Assembly: GCF_037975245.1 (NCBI RefSeq)
Contig: NC_092583.1
Location: 8,703,764 to 8,767,763 of the forward strand
Direction of reading: 5' to 3'
DNA length: 64,000 bases
From: Apostichopus japonicus
Taxonomy: Eukaryota; Echinodermata; Holothuroidea; Aspidochirotida; Stichopodidae
Part shown: positions 1-16,964 of the stretch, piece by piece
Numbering within the stretch: position 1 is the stretch's first letter
Layout: every line of letters begins with the position of its first letter
Notes under the pieces: generated by a model
The model's database searches: none
Told to the model about the DNA's origin: nothing
Seen by the model: the letters and a program-made list of their open reading frames with translations, nothing else
Translations under genes and position numbers: made by a program

Positions 1-569
1 TGCCCTCTGCAAAGTTTTGTGATTTTCTTGCCTGAAAGGTCAAATATATATGGATCGTATAAAATGTATCGTTTTCCAAACCGAATTTGACGGCACAGAA
101 TTAGGGCAGATTGTGTTCGATCGAGGTATGCAAGTCGTCCAATTTGGGCATTTTTCTTCACATACGATTTCAATATGATTGTATACACAATATAGTTGTA
201 TAATACATGATGTGGGAGGGAACAGGTTGGGTGGAGAACGTAGGGTAAGCCTGGCAACAGGTGTATGAAGTGATTCCAATAAGCTTCTCGGCCCAGAAAG
301 AATTGAGCCGACACTCGACTCGACTTTCAAAATAAGTGACTACTTAGAACTCTATTCCTACCCGACTCGATCCACCCACCCGAAAAAACACAACCCCACC
401 TACCCCCTCCCCTTAAAAACCTCCCTCCGTATTGAGAAATACGGCCGGTACGCTACAGCACATTCTGAATACAAAACGCATTTGTCAATGAAAATTTTTT
501 CCATCCGCGACTGTGTTGCATATACATACCTATAACTTGCTATTTTGCACTAAAGATCTGCTTTTATTG
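1..569. other. Non-coding, nothing recognised
   Basis: No convincing exon, RNA gene or repeat boundary is visible. The longest reading frame (about 96 codons on the minus strand near 40-330) has no recognisable domain, no low-complexity bias and no flanking splice signals that would support it. Confidence 0.5.
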
Positions 570-900
570 GCTCCAATTACAGCCCCTGTAGCTAGGAAAG
601 TTTTGTGATTACGTAATCGACCCGCCCACGGTCGTAAATCCACCTCAGGCTCTAAGATGCCTGCATATAGCTTCTTTAAACCATTATAGGCTCTTTGTGT
701 CGACACTGTGTGGAAATATGTTCATGTCTACAGTGTAGTTAATCATACAGCGTTCACACCGAAAGACCCTCATACAAGAAAAAATGTGGCAGGCGTTGCA
801 GACTAATTGATAGAAAGAGGTCATTTTACGACCAAGACAGGTCGATTACGTAATCCCAAGAAACTTGTCCAAGATAGCGTGCTATAGTTGGGGCAGGGTT
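570..900. repeat. Imperfect inverted repeat with two ATTACGTAAT palindromes
   Basis: Two arms of roughly 70 bases (about 570-650 and 815-900) are reverse complements of each other with scattered mismatches. Each arm contains the 12-base palindrome GATTACGTAATC, at 607-618 and 844-855, followed by a CGACC..GGTCGTAAA block. The spacer is about 165 bases. ATTACGTAAT matches the known palindromic target of PAR-bZIP and C/EBP-type factors. The structure may be a small foldback element or a paired regulatory site. No target-site duplication was found. Confidence 0.6.
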
Positions 901-1524
901 AGAGTAGCAGCTCCCTGGTTGGGGTCTATACAGCAGACCTTTAAACACATAACATGATACGGCACAGTATGCATTCCGTATGAGGCTTGTACTACACTCA
1001 TGTTCACTGCGATAAGAAGTGGCCACTGGCCTCCTAAATTTAGCTAAGAAACGGATAGCCTATTTTGGAACTTGGAAAATATTTCCCGCTTCAAGTCTCC
1101 ACTCACCTCCCAGCCTTGTACGCAAGGAATGTTCACATACAATAACATACTAATAATATATTAGCAGGGGAAAGCCATGTCTCAAAGCTTCGATTTAAAA
1201 TGGACCGTATGCTACATATCAACATAGACATTTCTATAGACGGGCCTATATGGATCATCTAGTCATTCTAGTGTTTCTCATCCCGCCCCTCCCTCTCCCC
1301 CTCACCCCTGCAACCACTTTATACCATGGTACCAATTAAGTGTCGAATTAGTTGCTTTACTATCACTCTCAAATTTCAAGATATTACGATTACAGCTAAT
1401 TCGTCAAAGTTATCGACTATTATTACGATTAGTCGATTACGCAACTATTTTGGATTCTATGAATAAAATATAATTATAACGAACAGCTGCAGGGCACGTA
1501 AAGAAATACCTGAGTGTTGGCACT

Positions 1525-1530
1525 TATAAA
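1525..1530 (+). promoter_or_regulatory. Candidate TATA box
   Basis: TATAAA stands about 95 bases upstream of an ATG that opens a signal-peptide-like exon. A start site about 30 bases downstream would give a 5' leader of around 65 bases. The sequence between is CA-rich and has no upstream ATG in a good context. Supported by motif and position only. Confidence 0.4.
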
Positions 1531-1622
1531 GCAGCTTACATCAATGTCCTATACAAAACTACAACACAACAAAGTAGTCTCACTCACCTGTCTTGATATC
1601 TTCGACTCCTAGTCCGCAAACT

Positions 1623-1668
1623 ATGTCGACGGTGACTCAAATTGTTATTTTCATCGCGATGATCCTCC
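1623..1668 (+). CDS. Possible first coding exon with signal peptide
   Basis: ATG at 1623 opens 15 codons plus one base that end at a strong 5' splice site (GTAAGT at 1669). The translation, MSTVTQIVIFIAMIL, is a short polar start followed by a hydrophobic stretch, as in a signal peptide or membrane anchor. TATAAA lies about 95 bases upstream. Many secreted-peptide genes begin with such a short exon, but no continuing exon in the right phase could be identified within the next 3 kb. The product is unknown, and chance is a real alternative. Confidence 0.3.
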
Positions 1669-1679
1669 GTAAGTGTAGG

Positions 1680-2820
1680 ACTTACATTATGCCAATAAAT
1701 GTGGCCTGAATCTCTTGAATTTCTCTCCATGTGCGCAAAATGTGTTCCTCTTTTCCCCCGGTTTTATCCACTAGAACATATAAATATTAGTTGTTCTTGA
1801 AACATCTAGTCGTGTAATAAGTACAGGATATGGTTTCGTATCCGACAGATACAAGTTTGCGATGATGACACACTGGAATAGTCCAACCAGGGAGTTGTTT
1901 TGAACAACCGCAAATAAAACACCACAACGAAGAGCTTACACACCCGCTGACTAAATGATTTATAGTTCACCAGTTCTCAAAATTTTGAAACAACTATTCC
2001 GTTGTTCTCGTTCACAAGTGGGGCAAGATCTGATTTCTATTTACCACAAGCATAGCCCTCCACTCAGCAACGTAACAGCACGACGGAATTACACGTTGAA
2101 TATTATCGCAAATTATATATATTGTTATACGATTTAGGCTCATAGTATGTTTATAACCTGTGATGTTCATTGACCAGGCAGGCAAGCTTTGCAAAGGATA
2201 AGAATCTCGTCACTCTTTGCTGTTTTATCTTTAGCCGGAAAAACCTAACCGCAACTTGAGAGGGTTTAACAGTTGATGACTAATCGAAGGCTAGGGTCAC
2301 GTTGTTGATCCTGTTACAATGTTCTCCTCTATATATATCGGCTAAGTAGGTCTGTGCTGTCTCATAACTGTGATAAGCAACCGCGTTTTCTTTTTGACAA
2401 GTGCATTGTTAGGAAGAAGAACAACAAACACATACGCACACTCACAAACTTTCATTCACAGAAAACGAACCCACTGTTCAAATTTGACGAAGAGCTTGAT
2501 GCGTGCGCGACAGGAAATGGTTTACAACTTTTATAGACAATGCTTTCGGATAAGCGTTTTTGTCCATGGGGTAACTAATGGTAAATAATCAAGGAGCAGG
2601 ATACCGAGTACCATTTATGTTATGTAGCGGAGGGAAGGGGATAAGATGCTATGTCGTCCAGGGCAGTAATTTTTTATTAACGAGAGTTGCTTAGTGCAAA
2701 CTGGTGCTACATTTAACTCTTGCAGCAATGTTGAAGAATTTGAAGAAACTGTTATAGGTTGTACCGTATACATACATGATATATATAAGCCCTTCCTGTA
2801 GGAGTTTTATTGTAACGTTA
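1680..2820. other. Non-coding, no gene identified
   Basis: Several open frames of about 60-70 codons exist here on both strands. None shows a recognisable family, and they overlap one another. If the exon at 1623 is real, this stretch is its intron. Confidence 0.4.
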
Positions 2821-2825
2821 TGTCT

Positions 2826-2897
2826 GTCAGTGTGTGGTGGTGGATGGGGGTGGGGCTGGGGGTGGTGGATGGGGGTGGGTGGGGGTGGGGGAGGCTA
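2826..2897 (+). repeat. G-rich minisatellite, potential G-quadruplex
   Basis: Degenerate repeats of GGTGGATGGGGGTGGGG run for about 70 bases, with many G-runs of three to five on the plus strand. The pattern satisfies the simple four-run quadruplex rule several times over. It may be only a simple-sequence expansion. Confidence 0.7.
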
Positions 2898-3459
2898 ATT
2901 ACCCCTTGATTTATTGATGGGGGGGCGAGGCCCTAGAAGTATACGGTGTTGCGCCTCTGGCCGGAAACGGTGCATAGCAGCAGAGTAGTAGCCTAGATGT
3001 GCAAGGTCAAGGCCTAAGCAGAGAATTTAAAAAATGTCATGCATATGTGCAAATTGCAGGAATGATACAATTAGCATACCTAGGTGTAATAAACTGCGTT
3101 ATAAACAGCAACTAATATGTTGTATTATTTGGCCGAATGTGATTCACGAGCCTATACTCATGCGTTATTGTTCATAGGTTAGTTACTAATCTACAATTTG
3201 TGACTCATGCTCTTTGCCACAATTGTTTCTAAATAGTACTAGCGCAATTTTCTAATGTAAATTGGCTATGAAGGACGGGAGGGATGGAGACAATAAGGGT
3301 GAAACCTCTTTCAAATGCCCGGAGCAGGGAATAATGAGTTGGAAGGGCACCAACAATTTATGGAAAGGTACAAACAAGTTAAGGAGGGACACAAATCGTG
3401 TCCAGTTACTTGTTATTTTTTTACACATGAGGATGATGGTGGAACAGATTGGGGGTGGG

Positions 3460-3800
3460 CTCAGTGGCGAAGCGTCCATATATGCATACAGTCAGGTGGG
3501 CGGATTCCCCCCCCCCCCCTGACGGACTCAAATGAACTGCTGGCGCCCTTTTCAGCTTTTTACCACTTTTTACTTATTCGCGATTATTGACTTTTTTAGT
3601 GCGCTCTCATCTACCTATTGACAATCATAACATTTTGTTGGCGATGACACCTATTTATTCTTCGTTTATCTGCAAATTAGCAAGGCCAGGAAAGGGTCAT
3701 TTCCGGCGATCAGCTAGGGAGTATCTTTACTCAAAAAAATCTGTCTGCTCCGCGCCAACCTGTGGTGGCGCTCCGCTTAGATAGTGTCGAAAGCGCCCCT
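3460..3800 (-). repeat. Dispersed repeat copy
   Basis: The block at about 3746-3787 (GCGCCAACC.GTGGTGGCGCTCCGCTTAGATAGT) recurs in reverse orientation at 62837-62880, and the flanking TTTCCGGC motif at about 3700 recurs as GCCGGAAA at about 62914. The copy probably starts near 3460 with CAGTGGCGAAGCGTCC, an hAT-like CA-initiated terminus, and includes the polyC run at 3508-3520. No coding capacity survives and no target duplication was found. Confidence 0.6.
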
Positions 3801-3879
3801 ACAGACCATTCTCGCCCCCCTGACCAATACCCCTCACTCCACCACTGGGTGGGCTATATACTGCACGGGAGGCCACGAT

Positions 3880-4598
3880 CCCCTGCACCATGGCCAGGTT
3901 ACACAGAAAATGGGGGAATGCAATGATGAAGCAGCGATATTGGAACATATCAGAAACACTCCCAGTACTCACTCACCTCACCCCACCCCACCCGCCACCC
4001 CTCCCTCGGCGACCCGTCAGTTCCTGACCCCGTGAATGTTCGGTCAAGCATGGAGGTAAAGACAGTCTGTTTTTAACTCCATGGCTCAAGGAAAGGCTAC
4101 TGAAGTTCGTTGATCCATTTGTTGAGTAAATCAGTAATTCTTCGATGCATGGTGAGTCAAGCGAAATGGCAGGGCGGGGAAAAACACGGTCTTACTTATT
4201 GTAAACTGTCATGAAATAAAATTAGCGCTTACTACAAAAAATCAGCTATAAATGAACTATTACATGATTATTTTGCTTAAAAATAAATGTCTAAAATTTT
4301 GCTCACCTTTTTAATTTGTTTAGTAGTATTTATGTTTGTGGTGTATGTTTTTATTTGCCATATTTTTCTCTGTACAGTCACAATATTAGAGCGTTGTGGA
4401 TGTCTATTTCGCAACATCTTGCAATTTTTAGTCACTATGCGCGGTATGCTGTTGCCAGCTAGCCTTTGTATTGTTCACCACACACTTTGCATTGTGCTCA
4501 TGCCATAGTTTCTTTTCCTTATGTTGTTATTGTGTAGGACTAGGAAATACCTGTTCCACATTAAAGCAAAAGAGGAAATAGATTGAGAAAGTAAACCT
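3880..4598. other. CNPPD1 upstream region
   Basis: The first half contains a C-rich simple stretch (3965-4020). The part nearest the gene is AT-rich. A pyrimidine-rich tract ending in TAG near 4535 could be the acceptor of a 5'-untranslated intron of CNPPD1, with the leader running to the ATG at 4599. No TATA box or CpG-rich promoter is obvious. Confidence 0.35.
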
Positions 4599-11289
<6,691 letters not shown>

Positions 11290-13221
11290 AGTTTAAGATT
11301 TGGTTCAGCTAGTAGACTTAGATTTTCAGAATGGGCCGTACTTGAGTTCTGGAGCACTCTGTTATTTCCATTTGAAGTAATTTATGACAGTATTTGTTAA
11401 GTATTTATGACACACAAGTGCATAAATTACTGTGAGAATGCACCGTAGTTTCTGTAAGTGGGAAAGTAGTTGCTCACACTGCATTGGAATAGATTCCATT
11501 AACACCATGAAAGTATGTTTGGATGATATGTTTACACAATTAAAGAACACTTTCTTACTTTATTTGCTTATGTGGAATTTTTACTCAGTTCTTATATCAA
11601 TGTAGCCTTACAGTGAGGTAAAAGTAAGGGGGGAGCATCAGCTGATTGTCTTCACGGGTTTTGTGCCCATGGCCTCTGGAATCAACCCTCTGTTATGAAA
11701 TGAAGGAAGCCTGGACCTAAGACAAAAATTGATACTAATCAATAATGGACGTCTTCCCCGGTCACAGTTCAGAAAGTAAAAAAAACTTTTTAATCCAAAG
11801 GTTCTAATGTAAAAAGCATCTCTATCATACAATGTAAGAGGTATTCGTTTCCGTCGTTAAAGGTCGATAAGGATAATATGCTAGGAATTAAATATGCTAG
11901 GAAGTAAAATAATGGTCACTTACATTCAACTTTAAATGGCATTGTAATAATGCCAACCTTTAAAGCTTGTGCAATCTGTGAGATATGTCATTGTGTATTA
12001 TTACCACTCTTGCATATCTGAGAATAACTTAAACAGTGTCAGGAAATCCAGGAGACTAACTTTTGAAAACTGTTCGCAGGATAAACTTGAGGGCTGTTAC
12101 TAATAATGACATTTGAAGTCAAAAGTTTGCTGTGAATTTTATTCAGTATTAGTCTACCAGTACTCCCACCTATTAAATTGGGGAAATTTATTTAACAAAA
12201 CTCTACTTTGATACAGGCAGCGTAAGCAGTATGAACAATATATCCAGTTTTTTCTATGAGATAAATGGTTTGGAACTGTTCATTCTGTCAGTATGATTGC
12301 CTTGAAGCGTGAGAAGAAAAGTCTTGTATTAAGTGGTACTAGCAATGGAAGTATTCTCATCTGGCTGAGTAGTCTCAGAAATCTAGAAATACCAAAAATA
12401 TGAAAAGTAGAGCTAATAGCAAGCATGAGCTTTTTCTGCGAATTCGCGGAATACCCGTGATTTCTTTTCTGCCTTGGGGACAATAATTATTATCCTAACA
12501 CACTGTAACCTACGCAAACTGGAGCCTATACCGCAATTTTGGCAAAATCATGAGATACCCTTTCTTCTAGTTGTTATCCTGAAAGTTACCACAAGAAATA
12601 GAAAAGACAATTTCTCAGTTTGAATTGTTTGAGCATGAATGCCTGCTGGAGATGTGAAGTGTTCTTTTTAATGTTGTTAGATGATTTGTGTTTATATTTG
12701 GAGGGGAACTCCACAGTACGTAGAAACAAGAGTCTTTTTCTTTAACGATGTAATACAATATATGCTTTTTTTCCTTGAATGCTTTATATTAGCAGCCTTG
12801 ATGTGTGGTTTTATTAGCAATCAGTTTGTATGTGCCTAATACCTCAAGACCTTTTCCTTCACCATTTGGCATTTCCGAGCATCACAATGCATCTAATTTG
12901 TAGTCATTAATATTTTTTCATTATCTTTCTTTAGTACTCTTGAGACACGCTTGCAATGATATTGTTACTTTCTCAAACAACTTTTCTGTTACAGGACTAG
13001 CTCCAATTTTGTAAGAAGATTCTTCTAGGATTGAAAAGTCTTCAAAGAAACTCGCAATTAAACTTCAAAGTAGTTTTTGTGTTGATTTGTCAGTTCCTTA
13101 CAAGTTTGCATTCGAACGGGTGCTTCTGGAAAAAAACTGTTTTTTTTTTTCACTTACCAAAGAAAAAGAAAAAAAGAAGTGATTTGAAACAGTTTATTTT
13201 CCAGACTCTTTAGTTTGTACT
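11290..13221. other. CNPPD1 3' flank and intergenic DNA
   Basis: The 3' untranslated region probably extends several hundred bases past the stop. An ATTAAA near 11539 could serve as a polyadenylation signal. The rest is AT-rich with no supported exon, tandem array or mobile-element boundary. Confidence 0.4.
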
Positions 13222-13364
13222 TGTGTAAAAGTAAGTTGGCCTGACGTTTCGATCCTAGCAGGATCTTCTTCAAAGGCTAAATGACAATCAATTAGCCTTT
13301 GTCATTTAGCCTTTGAAGAAGATCCTGCTAGGATCGAAACGTCATGCCAACCTACTTTTACACA
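13222..13364. repeat. Foldback repeat with hammerhead-ribozyme-like core, Penelope-type terminal repeat suspected
   Basis: Two 66-base arms (13222-13287 and 13299-13364) are reverse complements with about two mismatches, separated by 11 bases. Read outward from the centre, each arm has GAAGAA, a hairpin GATCC-TGCTA-GGATC, then GAAACGTC. This order resembles the CUGANGA / stem II / GAAA / GUC core of hammerhead ribozymes known in Penelope-like retroelements, but the first core base is U rather than C and there is an extra A before stem II. A diverged third copy lies at about 27370-27475. The flank TAGTGGATAAGCAGTTTGCTAACAG (13386-13410) is shared with that copy in reverse orientation. Confidence 0.65.
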
Positions 13365-13410
13365 TTCTCCTACACAGGCTCTCTAGTGGATAAGCAGTTT
13401 GCTAACAGTT

Positions 13411-14709
13411 TTATTTTATTTTAGTTTGTACTTCATAGAAAGAGCAGACAAAGAAGATTCAAAATTTTGGTCAATTTTCGTCATTAATTTCTAAATGAAA
13501 ACGGTAATAATATACTAGCCTGGCTAACAAACAGTCATTATGGAAATCAACAAAAAAACTGCTTTGAATGGTTGCATGTCTTTCTAAGTTTGTTTCATTG
13601 TATTTGGAACAGACCAATTCCAGAATATAAGGATTTATATCAAGTTTGTTAGTGTAAGACTCCATTCTTCTGACAAATTCATACTGAAAAATTATGGGTC
13701 TTCTTGAAAAGCCAATGTTTTCGTCACTTTCCTATTTTTACTGGGAGTGATCCTTCTTGAGTATAGTCAAATTTAAGAATAAACAACCACAAGAGAAATG
13801 TTGTGGATAACAGTAAAACATACATAATTCCTGAGTAGTATATGGATCAATACATTATAACTTATTCAACTTAAAGAAAAACAAGCTCAGGTTACAAACA
13901 TTGTTTATATAGTTACATTGTACTATGAAGAAGTATTTTTCCTCACTTGGAATGTAATGAAAATTTCAGCTTTCCATACCAACAGACACAAGTTTACGGG
14001 AACTTTAAGAGAAATATCGACTTAATGTTGAGTTCTCGCCTCCTATTTGGTAAGAACAAATCGACACAAGAAGTATTTTCCCTCTCCATAACCACCAAAA
14101 TTCCACTGACAAAACAATAGTACTATCTTTCATGCTTAATACAGATATTTTCAAAATGGAAGAGCCTTTGATAACCAGTAAGAAATTCTCTCTGTTTGTA
14201 CATGGGTAAGTGGAGACTTGGTTTAACTACAAACTATGTAAAAGTGTTGTGTGCAGAGAGATACAAGTAGTGATGACACAGATTATTGGAAAGTTTTTTT
14301 TGCGTGCAGAAGGTAAAAAAGGACTTTCAAGATGGATGTTCGTCTTTGTGGTTAGGTGGATTGACAGAAGATTTTTCTGTATTGTGAAATTGCAAAGTTG
14401 TGTCGAGAACCTCGAGCATGAAATTTTTTTTCCTGTAAGAACGTGGGAAGCATGACTGGAAAGGCTTGGAACACCCGATATGCAATGTTTTGTATCTTTT
14501 CTGTATTACCGTATTTGTTTGTTTCTGTTACTTCTAGCTTCAACTTTCAAAAGGCCTTTAAAAATGAAGGGATTAATAAAAGACAATTATAAATCCCCAT
14601 TCATTTATCTTTGTTTTTCTATGTATAAATAATTTCCTGAGGGACAATTTTTTGTTACACTCGACTGACAAGATGTTCCCCTACCATCCTTTAGCTTTAC
14701 TCCAACAAG
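13411..14709. other. Intergenic, nothing recognised
   Basis: AT-rich sequence between the foldback and the next repeat. Open frames up to about 80 codons (for example 14210-14455) lack recognisable domains and codon structure. Confidence 0.4.
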
Positions 14710-14737
14710 AATAAAATGAAACTAGAGCACCAATGGT

Positions 14738-15955
14738 GCAGAAGCTCATACCTTCTTGGGCTAAAAAATGTAGGGCCCACAAAACTTTATGGCCCACCAA
14801 ATTTCAGGCCATTTTTCAGGTTCCACCAATTTTGGATCCATGAGGCCAAACATTTTAGGTTCAAAGACAAATTTATACCCCTAGCTCAAAATGGCGATAA
14901 CCCCCCTCCGTTAGCAGAATCCTGGCCACACCACTGGCTATAATTCCTATTTTCCCCAGCTTTAAATCCTATTTTACCCACTCTCTCAAACAATACCACT
15001 GACCTACCCTATTAAACTTTCTCCCCTCTACCTGAGCAGACATAACCCAACCCACACCTTCCCAAAATTTTGGCTGGCTGCCAACATACCTCATGCTCAA
15101 AGACTTCTAAGAATCGGCAAGTGCTGATTGGCTATAGGGCTCTCATGCTTACAGTTCAACAGTTAATAACAACTCCCAATCCTGCTTTAATTCCACTAAC
15201 AGCCTCTGCAGAGCTTAACCACAAATGTAAACAAACACTGCAGACACTGGGAGACAAATTAAAGGAGCTTTGGCAAAAAGGTGAAGGCTCAGATTTTTTT
15301 AAACAATGGGGATTAATTGAAATTAACTAACGTTTGACCAAAAATTATTAGGCATCACCTTATTCATACACATTCCAACAATCATCAGTTCAACTTTGAA
15401 TGTGATCCATCAAAATCTTGAGGAGATTTAGATATTTCAAAATATTACAAAGAATGACCCTCGATGACCCCCTAAATGACATTTGACCTCAATTTTCCGA
15501 ACACCCCTCGTAACCCTCATCCCGAGGAACGTTGTGACCAAGTTTCATTATAACTGGCCATACACTGTCAAACGGAAGCAATTTGAAAATATAGGGCCGC
15601 GGCCCGGGCCACAAAAGACCCCTAGTTGATCTTTGATCTCAAATTCATGAACACCCTGAAGGTAAAACTTCCATAGTACTATCGTGACAAACCCTCAACA
15701 CTGTACCGTGGAATCTGTAGGAGAAGAAGCATTTTGCGTATTTCCACAAAATGGCCCATTACGGCCAACAGGTGACCTTTGACCCCAAATTACGGACCAT
15801 CTCTGATGGCCCTATAGCCAATGGTCCTTGTGTCCAAGTTTCATGAAATTCCATTAAACACTGTGCGAGTGGGAGCAGTTTTACCAATTGTTGACGGATA
15901 GAGTGATAGACGCCGCACTGTAACAATAGCTCACACCAGCATGCTGGTATGAGCT
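14738..15955 (+). repeat. Old interspersed repeat ending in a 28-bp palindromic hairpin
   Basis: The segment begins near AGCTCATACC (14741) and ends with a near-perfect hairpin at 15928-15955 (arms AGCTCAYACC...GGTATGAGCT). The interior has the runs TGACCTTTGACC, ACCAAGTTTCAT and GTAACAATAGCTCACACC, which I recall as a widespread repeat in marine invertebrate genomes. A terminal hairpin with a short inverted match to the other end would fit a Helentron/Helitron-like or foldback element. Class is inference and there is no coding capacity. A CCACACCACTG end at about 14926-14936 suggests another element fragment nested inside. Confidence 0.5.
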
Positions 15956-16964
15956 AAAAAATGGGTTTAACAACAGTTTCCCACTGACAGTTGAAGTCAT
16001 CTTCAAAAAGTTTTTACACCTTCCCCACCAATTGTACACCCCACCATTTCGCTCACTAAAATTAAACCCTAGTTTAAAATTACAAATGAAATGATTCATA
16101 GAAACCAAGGGGAGTCATTTGTAAAACTGATGTATTTCTTTTTACTGAAAGTGAAATATACTTTTACATAATTACAGCCCCCCCCTTCCGACCCATGTAT
16201 ATTAAACTCAACAATAGTACGCAGAAACAAACAAAAGTATTGCTGGAGAGAAACTTGGCAAATTATAAAACACTCAATACGAAATTATCCAAATCTCTGC
16301 TTGCAAATATCCAAACAAAACGCTTTGTTTATGGAGGATAAATGGAAATGCAATGAATCGTTTTGTTCATGGAAATACACTTTCTTTCAAACATACCATT
16401 AAATTTATGCCTTACAGTGATAAGATGCTTTCAAAAAAACTGGTAAAAATAAATCATTATAAATTCTTAATTTTTTAGAGAATTCAAATAAGACTGGTAA
16501 CATCCTATTCTAAATCTCTCTTTGCTGTACGTCTCCCATCCCCCTTACCCTTTCTTTTCAAATCTTGATAAGGTCAATATTTGATGTAACACACTAAACA
16601 TAACATGATTTCTCTTAATATGTGTCCGACACTAACCAATCTTCTTGCAATATCAGTATAAGAAGTATACCAAGGGAATAGCTTTTTTAGTGTGATTGTG
16701 AACAAGATCTCATTGGTGGGACTACAGAAAAATCTAGGTGTTGTAAATATAGCCCATTGGTATAACTTACATTGGAGATGGTGTATCTCCCCTCCCTCCC
16801 CCCCGGTTTTTTTGAGGCACCCCTGACATTTAAAACTTTCTGCTCCCACATTAAAAGTTAAAAGCTGGCACATGCCTGGTCCCCCAGGGGGTGGGGGAGG
16901 GGGTGGGGGAGTGGGTTCAAACTGAGCTGCCTCCATATTTATTGAGCACATCTGGTTTATAGGT
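15956..16964. other. AAMP 3' flank
   Basis: Contains the 3' untranslated region of AAMP on the minus strand and a G/C-run-rich patch at 16795-16915. No separate gene is seen. Confidence 0.4.
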
